Below are positions 41,119-51,164 of a stretch of 59,830 bases of DNA, piece by piece. The notes beneath the pieces are model-generated. The model saw only the letters and a list, made by a program, of their open reading frames with translations, made no database searches and was not told where the DNA came from. The number at the start of each line of letters is the position of its first letter. The first letter of the stretch is position 1. Both the position numbers and the translations under genes were made by a program. The stretch covers positions 1-59,830 of the forward strand of contig CANQFV010000014.1 in the NCBI GenBank assembly GCA_947599875.1. The letters are read 5' to 3'. This DNA is from an uncultured Oscillospiraceae bacterium (GTDB taxonomy: Bacteria > Bacillota > Clostridia > Oscillospirales > Oscillospiraceae).

Positions 41119-41619
41119 ATGGCGTTTAAGCATATCGTCCTTATCGTCGTCATCCTCCTCACCGCCGTCCTGGTGGTGGGCCTCATCCTCTGCCGCCCTA
41201 TGGGCGGGGCCAACTACGCCGGCGGCACCTTCTCCTTTGACGCCGTTACGGAGATCTTCGTCTGGGCCTATGAGGAGCAGGGCGACGGCGCGGACATCCA
41301 GGCCTTGCCCGTGACGGGCAGCCGGGCCATGAAGAACATGATAAGCTTTTTTGACGGCCGGGGCTTCGGCCGCACTCCCGGGTCTCTTTTCTCCCACACC
41401 GCCCCCACCGCTCAGCCCGGGGACAGGTGCTGGGGCGTCACCTTCAAGTGCGCCGCCACCGGCAGCACCCTCACCGCGGAGTATACCGGCGGTGTCCTGA
41501 CCCTCACCGGCCGCGAGACGGCCGCCGTCACCACCCAGGACAAGGACGCCTGGGCCGGGCAGCTCTACGAAACCATCGCCGCCCTCTACCCGGAGCCTGA
41601 ACCCCCGGCGGAGGAGTGA
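41119..41619 (+). CDS. Small membrane-anchored protein of unknown function
   Basis: 166 aa with one N-terminal transmembrane helix (HIVLIVVILLTAVLVVGLIL, about 5-24) and an extracytoplasmic part of about 140 residues without motifs I recognise. It is seven bases after hisS and 37 before aspS on the same strand, so it is co-transcribed with the two synthetases. The acidic, proline-rich C-terminus (EPEPPAEE) suggests a flexible tail. No function is proposed. Confidence 0.72.
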   Translation: MAFKHIVLIVVILLTAVLVVGLILCRPMGGANYAGGTFSFDAVTEIFVWAYEEQGDGADIQALPVTGSRAMKNMISFFDGRGFGRTPGSLFSHTAPTAQPGDRCWGVTFKCAATGSTLTAEYTGGVLTLTGRETAAVTTQDKDAWAGQLYETIAALYPEPEPPAEE

Positions 41620-41656
41620 TAATTTTAGAGATATTAGATAATTGGAGTGATTTCCT

Positions 41657-43432
41657 ATGACACAATCCCGTACCCACACCTGTGGGGAGCTTCGCCTGTC
41701 CCATGTGGGCTGCTCTGTGCGCCTGGTGGGCTGGCTGGAGAATATCCGCGCCGTCAGCGGCAGTCTGGCCTTCCTTGTCCTCCGGGACTTTTACGGCACC
41801 ACCCAGGTGGTGGTGGAGGACGAGGCCCTTCTGGCGCAGCTGAAAACCGTGAATAAGGAGTCCACCGTCGCCGTAAACGGCACGGTGCGCGAGCGCAGCA
41901 GCAAGAACCCCAACCTCCCCACCGGGGATATCGAGGTGGTCCCGGAGAGCATCGAGGTCTTGGGCCGCTGCCGGTATAACGAGCTGCCCTTCCCGATCAA
42001 CCGCTCCCGGGAGGCGGATGAGAGCATCCGCCTGAAATACCGGTATCTGGATCTGCGCAACCCGGAGGTAAAGAAGAATATCGTCCTGCGCTCCCGGGTG
42101 GTGGCCGCCCTGCGCCAGGCCATGCAGGAGGAGGGCTTTTTGGAGATCACCACCCCCATCCTCACCGCCAGCTCCCCCGAGGGGGCCAGGGACTTTTTGG
42201 TGCCTGCCAGGAAGCACCCGGGGAAGTTCTACGCCCTGCCCCAGGCGCCCCAGCAGTTCAAGCAGCTGCTGATGACCTCCGGCTTCGACCGGTACTTCCA
42301 GATCGCCCCCTGCTTCCGGGATGAGGACGCCCGGGGCGACCGCTCGCCGGGCGAGTTCTATCAGCTGGATATGGAGATGGCCTTTGCCGACCAGGAGGAC
42401 GTCCTGGCCGTGCTGGAACGCGTCCTGGTCCCCGTCTTTGAAAAATTCGGCCTCTACTCCCGGGTCTCCCAGGCCCCCTTCCGCCGCATCCGCTACAACG
42501 ACGCGATGGAGAAATACGGCACCGACAAGCCCGACCTGCGCATCGACCTGGAGATCACCGACGTCACGGATCTCCTCTCCGATATCGGCTTTGAGCCATT
42601 CGCCGGGAATACCGTAAAGGCCCTGGTGGTCACGGACTTCACCGCCACCCGCAAGCAGATCGACAAGCTGTGCGCGGATGTGGAGGTGCAGGCCGGCCGG
42701 AAGCCCTACTGGTTCCGCCTGGACGAGAGCGGCCAGATCGTGGGCGGCATCGCCAAGTTTGTGGAGCCTGTGAAGGAGCAGGTCATCGCCGCCCTGGGCC
42801 TGAAGCCCGGCTGCTTCGTGGGCCTGTCCGCCGGGAAGACCGGCGCCGCCCAGAAGACCGCCGGCGTCCTGCGCACAAAGCTGGGCGCCCTGTGCCCCAA
42901 CCACATGGACCGGGAGCAGTACGCCTTCTGCTGGATCGTGGACTTCCCCATGTACGAGATCGGGGAGGAGTCCGGCCAGCTTGAGTTCTGCCACAACCCC
43001 TTCTCCATGCCCAACGGGGGCCTGGAGATCCTGAAGAAGGCCGCGTCCGGTGAGGTCGATCCCCTCACCATCACCGCCTTCCAGTATGACCTGGTGATCA
43101 ACGGCTACGAGAGCGCCTCCGGCGCCGTCCGGAACCACGACCCGGAGATCATGGTGGAGGCCTTCCGCCTGGTGCGCCTGGGCGAGGAGGACGTAAAGGC
43201 CAAATTCCCCGCCATGTACAACGCCTTCTGCTACGGCGCGCCCCCTCACGCCGGCGCCGCCCCCGGTATCGACCGCATCATCATGCTCCTCACCGGCGAG
43301 GAGCTGATCCGGGACGTCATCGCCTTCCCCATGAACAAGTCCGCCCAGGACGTGATGATGGGCGCCCCCAGTCAGGTCACGGACAAGCAGCTTGCGGAGC
43401 TGAGCATCGCCGTCACCCGGCAGGAGGAGTGA
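41657..43432 (+). CDS. aspS: Aspartyl-tRNA synthetase
   Basis: 591 aa, bacterial-type AspRS with the GAD insertion domain. The N-terminal OB-fold anticodon domain (CSVRLVGWLENIRAVSG), motif 2 (FQIAPCFRDEDARGDRSPGEFYQLD), the GAD domain in the middle (about 290-410) and motif 3 (GAAPGIDRIIMLLTG) are present. It charges tRNA-Asp. Whether it is discriminating or also charges tRNA-Asn cannot be told here. The ATG follows GGAGTGA. It is followed by a candidate small RNA. Confidence 0.95.
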   Translation: MTQSRTHTCGELRLSHVGCSVRLVGWLENIRAVSGSLAFLVLRDFYGTTQVVVEDEALLAQLKTVNKESTVAVNGTVRERSSKNPNLPTGDIEVVPESIEVLGRCRYNELPFPINRSREADESIRLKYRYLDLRNPEVKKNIVLRSRVVAALRQAMQEEGFLEITTPILTASSPEGARDFLVPARKHPGKFYALPQAPQQFKQLLMTSGFDRYFQIAPCFRDEDARGDRSPGEFYQLDMEMAFADQEDVLAVLERVLVPVFEKFGLYSRVSQAPFRRIRYNDAMEKYGTDKPDLRIDLEITDVTDLLSDIGFEPFAGNTVKALVVTDFTATRKQIDKLCADVEVQAGRKPYWFRLDESGQIVGGIAKFVEPVKEQVIAALGLKPGCFVGLSAGKTGAAQKTAGVLRTKLGALCPNHMDREQYAFCWIVDFPMYEIGEESGQLEFCHNPFSMPNGGLEILKKAASGEVDPLTITAFQYDLVINGYESASGAVRNHDPEIMVEAFRLVRLGEEDVKAKFPAMYNAFCYGAPPHAGAAPGIDRIIMLLTGEELIRDVIAFPMNKSAQDVMMGAPSQVTDKQLAELSIAVTRQEE

Positions 43433-43474
43433 TCCGCACCCCCAAAAGTAGTCCCCATCCGACAAAAGCTCCTA

Positions 43475-43503
43475 TTTACATTTTGTCCCATTCGCGCTAT
43501 ACT
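43475..43503 (+). promoter_or_regulatory. Promoter of the candidate small RNA after aspS
   Basis: TTTACA (43475-43480), 17 nt, TATACT (43498-43503), within the aspS-distal intergenic region and 83 nt before a strong terminator. Confidence 0.6.
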
Positions 43504-43509
43504 CTAAGC

Positions 43510-43614
43510 ATAGCTTATCCGATCCTCGAAATCTTTACCAATCGAAGACCGTAAGCTCATATCTTTATCCCACAACCCTATTTTTGGCGGCTCGAAAGAG
43601 CCGCCCTCTTTTTT
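43510..43614 (+). ncRNA. Candidate small RNA of about 105 nt
   Basis: A promoter at 43475-43503 predicts a start near 43510, and an intrinsic terminator (GGCGGCTC-GAAA-GAGCCGCC, 43586-43605, then a T-rich tract to 43614) ends it. Between them, AGCTTA (43512-43517) pairs with TAAGCT (43552-43557), and the inner CGATCCTCGA/TCGAAGACCG arms pair with two mismatches. This gives a 5' stem-loop, a single-stranded pyrimidine/A-rich middle and the terminator stem. There is no ATG with a ribosome site, and its base composition is lower in GC than the genes. It could instead be only the aspS 3' end. Confidence 0.5.
43586..43614 (+). terminator. Intrinsic terminator after aspS / candidate sRNA
   Basis: 8-bp GC-rich stem with GAAA tetraloop followed by CTCTTTTTT. 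It also ends any aspS transcript. Confidence 0.85.
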
Positions 43615-45016
43615 GCTGGCTTGAAACTACTGGCTTGAAAGGCCGCAGAAATTTTCTGGTGCGGGAGCTTTCCGCGCCTTTCCGAGCTTTTGCGTAACCC
43701 CTGCGGCCTTTCAATGCCAAGGGGAACGAGAGCTGGGTTGAAAGCCCTTTGGGCTTTCAATCCCAAGGGGATGCGTGCGGAAAACGGCTCCTGAATTCTG
43801 CGGAATTCAGGAGCCGTTTTCCTGCTGCCGCGCCGCAGCGCACGCCCAAGGGCGCACGTTTGCGCGGCATAAGGGATTTTTTCCAAGGCACATGTCCTTG
43901 GAAAAAATATTTGGATTGGGGAGAGCAGGTCGGGGGTTGTCCTGTGTTCGGAGGTCTTGACCCGGCGTTACAGAGGGACGGTTCTTTTCGTCGTCGCGAA
44001 AGCCGCTTAACCTCGCCGCCACGCAAGCGTGACGGCTCAGGCGCGGGCTTTGCTCCTCCTCTCCCCACGCAATCACGATTGCGTGGGGCCCCTGTGACAA
44101 AAAACCGTCCCTCAGTCCCGCCTTTCACGGAGGAACTCCCCGTCTTCTGAGGAGGTGGGACAAAGGGGACGGTTTCTTTGTACCACCAGTGCGCACACTG
44201 GTGTGACTAAGGAACCGTCCCCGTGTCACACCGGCTTCCCGGCAACGCACGACGCTACCCTTCTCCGTGCCCCACAGGGGACGGTTCTTGTGAACCATTG
44301 TCGCTTGCGCTCCAATGTCCCACAAAAACCGTCCCCGTGAGGCAATGGTGGCGCTCTATCTTCGATACCTGAGGAGGCGGTTCAACAGGGACGGTTCTTC
44401 GTGGGGCACGGGGGGACCCCACGCAATCACGATTGCGTGGGGCCCCTGTGACAAAAAACCGTCCCTCAGTCCCGCCTTTTTCGGAGGAGCTTCCCGTCTT
44501 CTGAGGAGGTGTGACAAAGGGGACGGTTTCTTTGTACCACCAGTGCGCACACTGGTGTGACTAAGGAACCGTCCCCGTGTCACACCGGCTTCCCGGGGAT
44601 GCTTGACGCTGCCCTTTCCCCGTCTATTATACCGCCCTCAATCAACGCGACACGGGCCGCCGTGGGCGGCGGCCCCTACGGCATATTTTAAAGTTTTCTA
44701 TCCTAACGCAACCGCTCTGTCACCCAACCCGCCCGGGCCGATGAGGTCATCGGCCCCTACAGGGGGACTCTTACAGGCACCGGACAAGCCCCCGTCCCGC
44801 GTCCCCCAATTCCAATATTTTTTCCGGCGGCATGTACGTCGGAAAAAATCCCTCTTGCCGCGCAAGTGTGCGGCCCTCTGGGCCGTGCGCGCAGCGCGAC
44901 AGCAGGAAGGGGTTCCTGAATTCCGCAGAATTCAGGAACCCCTTCCGCACGTCCCCCCCTTGGCAGAAAAAGGGTTTTGGGTTCTCCCCAGAGAACCCAA
45001 AACCCTTTTTCGCCAG
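43615..45016. repeat. Composite palindromic element 2 with inverted A-B-C-D ends
   Basis: About 1.4 kb between aspS and the convergent serpin, no credible gene. Forward: A hairpins (43620-43764, including TTGAAAGCCC/GGGCTTTCAA), B (about 43776-43822, arms ACGGCTCCTGAATTC), C, D (CCAAGG/CCTTGG with T6/A6, 43873-43910). Middle: T palindromes (43970-44340 and 44440-44590), inverted module E (43988-44090), a second ACGCAATCACGATTGCGT palindrome (about 44414-44442), GGGCCGCC/GGCGGCCC and GGGCCGATGAGGTCATCGGCCC. Reversed: D (44815-44850), C, B (44905-44947), A (44965-45016). The unit carrying CCAGTGCGCACACTGG appears twice, about 350 nt apart. Confidence 0.72.
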
Positions 45017-45018
45017 GA

Positions 45019-46464
45019 TCAAGGGAAATTTACGATCCCCGCAAACACCGGCAGATCGTCTTGCAAAACGGCGAAGAGGAAGGGTCGGTCAAAGGTGACA
45101 GTCACCCACTCCACATAGTCCTCAAAGGGCGCGGCTCCGTCCACCATGTCAAAAACCGCGTAGGCCGCGCCCTCACAGCCATCCTCGTCCACCTTGACCC
45201 GGGCGCCCTGGATGACGCGGCTGAGGACCGTCTTCGCCTTGGCGACGCCCCAGTAGGCGGCGTTCAGTGGGGAGAAGTCCGCCTTACTCTCGTCAAAGGC
45301 GTCGGTAACGCCAAGGCTCTTGAGGGCATCATCCAACAGCCCGTCGTCCCTGACATCAAAGCGCGGGAGCGTCAGCCTCACATCGATGGTTCTCTGCCGC
45401 TGGCTGTCAACCCGCCCGTTTAAAAGCGCCACAGCCTCCGGGTCAGAGAGCAGCTCCTCCGGCGCCACCCCCTCATCCGGGAGGATCAGCACCATCTTGC
45501 TGCGTTCAAAATCCTTGATGACGGCGGAGAAATTGTCCCCCCAGCTGTAACTTCCATCCGCTGTGATCTGGTACATGTAGTCCACCTCCACGTCCCCCTG
45601 TGGGCTGTGGAAGTCCCCCCGGTAGGTGTAGTCCTTGTTAAAATCCCATTTGTCCTTGAAGGTCACGGCGGAGACCAAGGCCATGACCGTGTCCTTCTTC
45701 AGCTCCACCTTGCCCGCCTCCTGGGTCAGCAGATTCCCCGTGTGGATGTTGAGCCAGTCCTGCAAAAGCCCGTTGTAGGCCTCGCTCCCCATCTCCCCGG
45801 AGAAGGCGGAGGCGTAGTAGCTCCTGGCCAGGGTCTTCAGCACGCTCCTTTTGTATCTCATCCCGTCCCGCAGCCACAGTGAGGTAGCAAGCTCCAGCTT
45901 GGACACCCCGTCGTTCACATACAGGGCGTTCCACGCCCGGTTGGCAAGTGCCCGGGTCTCCTCCACGCTCTCCTGCCCCAGGAGCGTCAGGAGCTGCTGC
46001 CGGGTCTCACCGCCGGCAGTCTCCGTCAGCATGGCAAGGCCGATAAACAGATTCATGGGCGAGCATACGGCGTTCTCCCCCTCCCGCCCGGAGAGGAACG
46101 CCGGAACGGCCAGATCCAGATAGTGCCTGAAGGCCGCCCGATCCTCCGGCTCCAGGGAAAGCTCCCGCCTCTGGTCGCGCCACTCCTGCCATTCCTCCTG
46201 TGTCTCATCGCTGTAGGGCACCCTGTCGGGGTAAACCGCCGCCGCCAGCCTCTGGACCCCGGCGGGGATCTGTAACCCCTCGTCCGACGCGGAGATCGTC
46301 CCGCGCCGCCACACGGCAAAGCCCCCGATGGCCACGGCCAGCGCCAGCGCCGCCGCCAAAAGGCGTATGGCGCCCCGCCTCCCGCGCCGGTTCCCCTTCT
46401 CCACCTTCTCTATGTGCCGGTCGTCCACCTCGCCGATGGCGTCGATCAGGTCGTCCTTTTTCAT
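45019..46464 (-). CDS. Membrane-anchored serpin
   Basis: 481 aa. A short cytoplasmic N-terminus (MKKDDLIDAIGEVDDRHIEKVEKG), similar to N-termini of clostridial anti-sigma-type proteins, is followed by a basic stretch, one transmembrane helix (about 33-51) and a full serpin fold (about 105-481). Serpin landmarks include NAVCSPMNLFIGLAMLTETAGGETRQQ, VSAVTFKDKWD, and the C-terminal FDRPFLFAVLQDDLPVFAGIV. The reactive-loop hinge (residues 427-437) reads EDGCEGAAYAV; Gly at P15 and small residues fit an inhibitory serpin, but P14 is Cys and P9 Tyr. The inhibitor domain faces outside. An ECF-like promoter is upstream at 46542-46569. Confidence 0.88.
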   Translation of the reverse strand: MKKDDLIDAIGEVDDRHIEKVEKGNRRGRRGAIRLLAAALALAVAIGGFAVWRRGTISASDEGLQIPAGVQRLAAAVYPDRVPYSDETQEEWQEWRDQRRELSLEPEDRAAFRHYLDLAVPAFLSGREGENAVCSPMNLFIGLAMLTETAGGETRQQLLTLLGQESVEETRALANRAWNALYVNDGVSKLELATSLWLRDGMRYKRSVLKTLARSYYASAFSGEMGSEAYNGLLQDWLNIHTGNLLTQEAGKVELKKDTVMALVSAVTFKDKWDFNKDYTYRGDFHSPQGDVEVDYMYQITADGSYSWGDNFSAVIKDFERSKMVLILPDEGVAPEELLSDPEAVALLNGRVDSQRQRTIDVRLTLPRFDVRDDGLLDDALKSLGVTDAFDESKADFSPLNAAYWGVAKAKTVLSRVIQGARVKVDEDGCEGAAYAVFDMVDGAAPFEDYVEWVTVTFDRPFLFAVLQDDLPVFAGIVNFP

Positions 46465-46541
46465 AGCCGATCCTCCTTTTCTAAAATATCCGCAGCTTCA
46501 CCCGGGTGCGGTGGAGGGGCTGCTCCGTCCCCTCACTTCTA

Positions 46542-46569
46542 TAGTCGCAAAAAATCCCCTCGGGTTACA
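46542..46569 (-). promoter_or_regulatory. Possible ECF-type promoter of the serpin
   Basis: Minus strand TGTAACC (46569-46563), 15 nt, CGACTA (46547-46542). It resembles the element before the sigma factor gene (10156-10184), suggesting the serpin could be in that sigma factor's regulon. Two sites only, found by eye. Confidence 0.35.
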
Positions 46570-46685
46570 CATAAATTCCAATATTTCCGCAAAAAATTTT
46601 CCCGGCGCCGAGCCGACGCGTGGGTCTTTTGTATACTTTTTGCAAGATTGCTGAAATGAAAATTCGTTTTTATGTGGATTGCCCA

Positions 46686-46714
46686 TTGACAACACCGCTT
46701 TAATAGGATAAAAT
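46686..46714 (+). promoter_or_regulatory. Promoter of gdhA
   Basis: TTGACA (46686-46691), 17 nt, TAAAAT (46709-46714), giving a leader of about 140 nt before gdhA. The 396-nt gap between the serpin and gdhA holds this promoter, the serpin promoter region and the hairpin below. Confidence 0.75.
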
Positions 46715-46724
46715 GAAACCCGTT

Positions 46725-46779
46725 AACGGCAAGGGCGTCGCGGGCTTTTGCCCGCGTCTGTCCGGTGCCGTTCTTTTTT
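46725..46779 (+). terminator. Terminator-like hairpin in the gdhA leader
   Basis: Outer stem AACGGCA (46725-46731) with TGCCGTT (46766-46772), inner stem CGCGGGC (46739-46745) with GCCCGCG (46750-46756), then C and six T. It begins about four bases after the predicted transcript start and 82 nt before the gdhA ATG, so most transcripts would stop early unless something intervenes. I see no leader peptide or known riboswitch. Confidence 0.65.
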
Positions 46780-46833
46780 ATGCCGGCGGCGCGCAGGCCC
46801 CCTTTTCCCCTCCGCCGCCTATTTGCTTTTTGA

Positions 46834-48201
<1,368 letters not shown>

Positions 48202-48202
48202 G

Positions 48203-49230
48203 CTGGCGAAAAAGGCATGATGGGGTTCTCTGAGGAGAACCCCATCATGCCTTTTTCTGCCAAGGGGATGCGTGCGGGAATATGCCCATGAATTCTGCGG
48301 AATTCATGGGCATATTCCCTGCTGCCGCGCTGCAGCGCACGCCCAAGGGCGCACGTTTGCGCGGCAAGAGGGATTTTTTGCGAGGCAAAGCCCCGCAAAA
48401 AATATTGGAATTGGGGGGAGCAGGTCGGGGGGTGTTTCGTTGACCGGAGGTCTTGACCCGGCGTTACAGAGGGACGGTTCTTTTCGTCGTCGCGAAAGCC
48501 GCTTAACCTCGCCGCCACGCCAGCGTGACGGCTCAGGCGCGAGCTTTGCTCCTCCTCTCCCCACGCAATCAGGATTGCGTGGGGCCCCTGTGGCAAAAAG
48601 CCGTCCCTCAGTCCCGCCTTTGACGGAGGAGCTTCCCCTCTTCTGAGGAGGTGGGACAAAGGGGACGGTTTCTTTGTACCACCAGTGCGCACACTGGTGT
48701 GACTAAGGAACCGTCCCCGTGTCACACCGGCTCCCCAGTGACGCACGACGCTGCCCTTTCCCCGTCTATTATACCGCCCTCAATCAACGCGACACGGGCC
48801 GCCGTGGGCGGCGGCCCCTACGGCATATTTTAAAGTTTTCTATCTTAACGCAACCGCTCTGTCACCCAACCCGCCCGGGCCGATGGGGTCATCGGCCCCT
48901 ACAAGGGGACTCTTACAGGCAACGGACACCTCCCTTCCCTCGTCCCCTCATTTTAATATTTTTTCCAAGGACATGTGCCTTGGAAAAAATCCCTCTTGCC
49001 GCGCAAGTGACCAGTCCGCAGACTGGTCGCGCAGCGCGGCAGCAGGAAAATTTTTCTGAATTTCGCAAAATTCAGAAAAATTTTCCGCACGCATCCCCCT
49101 TGGCATTGAAAGGCCGCAGGGGTGACGCAAAAGCTCGGAAAGGCGCTGAAAGCTCCCGCGCCAGAAAACCCCTGTGGCCTTTCAAGCCAGCCAAACCCCT
49201 GCGGCCTTTCAAGCCAGTATTTCAAGCCAG
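48203..49230. repeat. Composite palindromic element 3 with inverted A-B-C-D ends
   Basis: About 1.03 kb after gdhA, no credible gene. Forward: A (48206-48262, GGCATGATGGGGTTCTC paired with its complement), B (48276-48320, arms GGAATATGCCCATGAATTC), C (GCGCACGCCCAAGGGCGC), D (48367-48405). Middle: inverted module E (48487-48587), T palindromes including the CCAGTGCGCACACTGG unit (48652-48730), GGGCCGCC/GGCGGCCC (about 48795-48820) and the GGGCCGATGGGGTCATCGGCCC segment. Reversed: D (48953-48992), C (GACCAGTC), B (49043-49090, AAATTTTTCTGAATTT arms), long A (about 49105-49230). Confidence 0.72.
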
Positions 49231-49257
49231 TTAAATTTGAATTTTTTATGATTTCAC

Positions 49258-49286
49258 TTGCAACTTGAATCGATATAGGATATAAT
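49258..49286 (+). promoter_or_regulatory. Promoter of the PrsA/SurA-like protein
   Basis: TTGCAA (49258-49263), 17 nt, TATAAT (49281-49286), just beyond the repeat element and 60 nt before the ATG. Confidence 0.75.
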
Positions 49287-49345
49287 AAACCACTGAGCCG
49301 CGCCGCAGCGGCTCCAAGGCAGAAAATGAAAAGGAATGATTTACT

Positions 49346-50920
49346 ATGAGCGAATATGTCTCCGCCAAGGCGGCAAGACGTGCCAATGAGGAGCGGGAGC
49401 GCAGGGAGAAGAAAAAGTACACCATCACCGTCAGTGTGATTGTGGCCATTGTTCTGGTGCTTGTGATCTTCGTGGGTCTCTTTGGCTCCAACCTGTTTTA
49501 CAACAAGACCGCCGCGGTAAAGATAGGCGACCGGAAATACTCTGTGGCTGATTTCAACTACAACTATTTTGCCGTTTTTAACTCCTTCTATTCCCAGTAC
49601 GGCCAGCTTGCGCAGCTGATGTTCCCCTCCGGCGTGTCTCTCAGGGACTCCATGTACTCGGAGGACACCTCCTGGGCACAGTATTTTGAGACCCAGGCTC
49701 TGGCCAGGATGCAGACTTTGACCATGCTGGCTGAGGAGGCGGAGAAGGAGGGCTATACCCTCTCCCAGGCGGAGCTGGACGACGTTGACGCCACCGTCAA
49801 GACACTGGCCACCTCCGCTGTTGGCAACGGCTTTTCCGATCTTCCCAGCTACCTTGTGTACTGCTACGGCAAGGGCATGACCGAGAAGGTCTTCCGGGAG
49901 AACCTCCTTCTGGAGACGCTGGCCACCAGCTTCTCCTCCCACAAGCTGGACAGCTTCACCTACACCGACGAGGAGATCGCCGCCAGCTACGAGGAGCATA
50001 AGGACGAGTACGACTATTTCTCCTTCCGCTTCTACAAGTTCGACGGCTCCGCCGTGACGGACGACGCGGAGACGGAGGAGGACGAGACCCTCAGCGCCGA
50101 GGACGCCATGAACAAGGCCAAGGAAGAGGCGGACAAGTTCGTCGCCGCCGTGAAGACCGAGCAGGACTATCTGGACTACGCCGCGGAGCTGAACAAGGAC
50201 AACGAGGACTACGACGCCGAAGCCAACACCAAGGGCGGCTCTCTGGGCAGCTCCATCAACAGCGACATCATCGACTGGCTGGCCGACTCCGCCAGGAAGG
50301 CGGGGGACGTGGCCTCTGTCAAGACGCCGGACGACTCCACCTCCCCCGGCTACTACGTCCTCTACTTCCTGAACCGGGACAACAACGACTTTGAGGCCGT
50401 CAGCGGCTACTACGGACTTGTCCCCCTGGAGACGGAGGACACCTCCGATGACGAGACCGGCGAGGGCGAGGACAGCAGCTCCGCCATCAGCGACGAGGCC
50501 GCGGCCAAGCTGAAGGCCGAGGGCACGGCCAACGAGATCCTGGAGGCCTACAACACCGACGGGGACAAGACCTATGACGGCTTTGCCGAGGCCCTTGCCT
50601 ACGCCCAGGCGGACGAGCTTATTTCCGAGAGCGGCGCCCTCACCAGCGTGGGCCGGAACGACCTGCCTGAATCCGTGGTGGCGTGGCTGTATGACGAATC
50701 CCGCAAGGAGGGCGACACCGGCACCGTCTTTGACGAGGATTACGGCTGCTTCATCCTGTACTACACCGGCACCGACGGCAACTACGGTATGCTGATGGCG
50801 GAGAGCTACATGAAGAGCGACGCCTACAGCGCCTGGCAGGAGGAGGCCCTGAAGGGCTACACGGTGGACACCCAGTGGGAGATGGCTCTGACGAAGAAGA
50901 TCTCCGCGTTGGGAGGCTGA
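49346..50920 (+). CDS. Membrane-anchored SurA/PrsA-like chaperone (peptidyl-prolyl isomerase family)
   Basis: 524 aa. A charged N-terminus is followed by one transmembrane helix (about 28-48). Then comes a SurA N-terminal-like helical region (VADFNYNYFAVFNSFYSQYG, LTMLAEEAEKEGYTLSQAELDDVDATVKTLA, KVFRENLLLETLATSF) and two regions resembling degenerate parvulin domains (KGGSLGSSINSDIIDWLADSARKAGDV; SVGRNDLPESVVAWLYDESR). It probably assists folding of exported proteins. A highly acidic linker (ETEDTSDDETGEGEDSSS) separates the two. Catalytic parvulin residues could not be confirmed. Confidence 0.8.
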   Translation: MSEYVSAKAARRANEERERREKKKYTITVSVIVAIVLVLVIFVGLFGSNLFYNKTAAVKIGDRKYSVADFNYNYFAVFNSFYSQYGQLAQLMFPSGVSLRDSMYSEDTSWAQYFETQALARMQTLTMLAEEAEKEGYTLSQAELDDVDATVKTLATSAVGNGFSDLPSYLVYCYGKGMTEKVFRENLLLETLATSFSSHKLDSFTYTDEEIAASYEEHKDEYDYFSFRFYKFDGSAVTDDAETEEDETLSAEDAMNKAKEEADKFVAAVKTEQDYLDYAAELNKDNEDYDAEANTKGGSLGSSINSDIIDWLADSARKAGDVASVKTPDDSTSPGYYVLYFLNRDNNDFEAVSGYYGLVPLETEDTSDDETGEGEDSSSAISDEAAAKLKAEGTANEILEAYNTDGDKTYDGFAEALAYAQADELISESGALTSVGRNDLPESVVAWLYDESRKEGDTGTVFDEDYGCFILYYTGTDGNYGMLMAESYMKSDAYSAWQEEALKGYTVDTQWEMALTKKISALGG

Positions 50921-50926
50921 CATATT

Positions 50927-51127
50927 CTGTCGAAAAAGGCCGTTGATTTCTCTGACGAGAAACCAACGGCCTTTTCCCGACAAGGGGAACGTGCGGAAAC
51001 TCCCCGCCGAATTCTGCGCAATTCGGCGGGGAGCTTCCTGCTGCCGTGCTGCAACGCACGCCCAAGGGCGCACGTTTGCGCGGCATAAGGGATTTTTTGC
51101 AAGGCAAAGCCCCGCAAAAAATATTGG
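50927..51127 (+). repeat. Solo A-B-C-D hairpin element
   Basis: Starts six bases after the preceding stop. A hairpin GAAAAAGGCCGTTGATTTCTC paired with its complement (one mismatch), B (about 50996-51038, CTCCCCGCCGAATT arms around CTGCGC), C (GCGCACGCCCAAGGGCGC), D (GCAAGGC/GCCCCGC with T6/A6). It ends about 37 nt before the decarboxylase gene. Confidence 0.75.
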
Positions 51128-51164
51128 ATTTGGAATTTGAATTTTGCCTGACTAGGGGGATCGT

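Noticed and set aside
43615-45016. CRISPR array suspected because of dense repetition
   Set aside because: Repeats are nested palindromes of differing length without regular spacers, and no cas genes are nearby.
48953-51073. A long minus-strand open frame covering a repeat region and the chaperone gene
   Set aside because: It runs antisense to a protein with a recognisable fold and through palindromic repeats. No ribosome site or family features.
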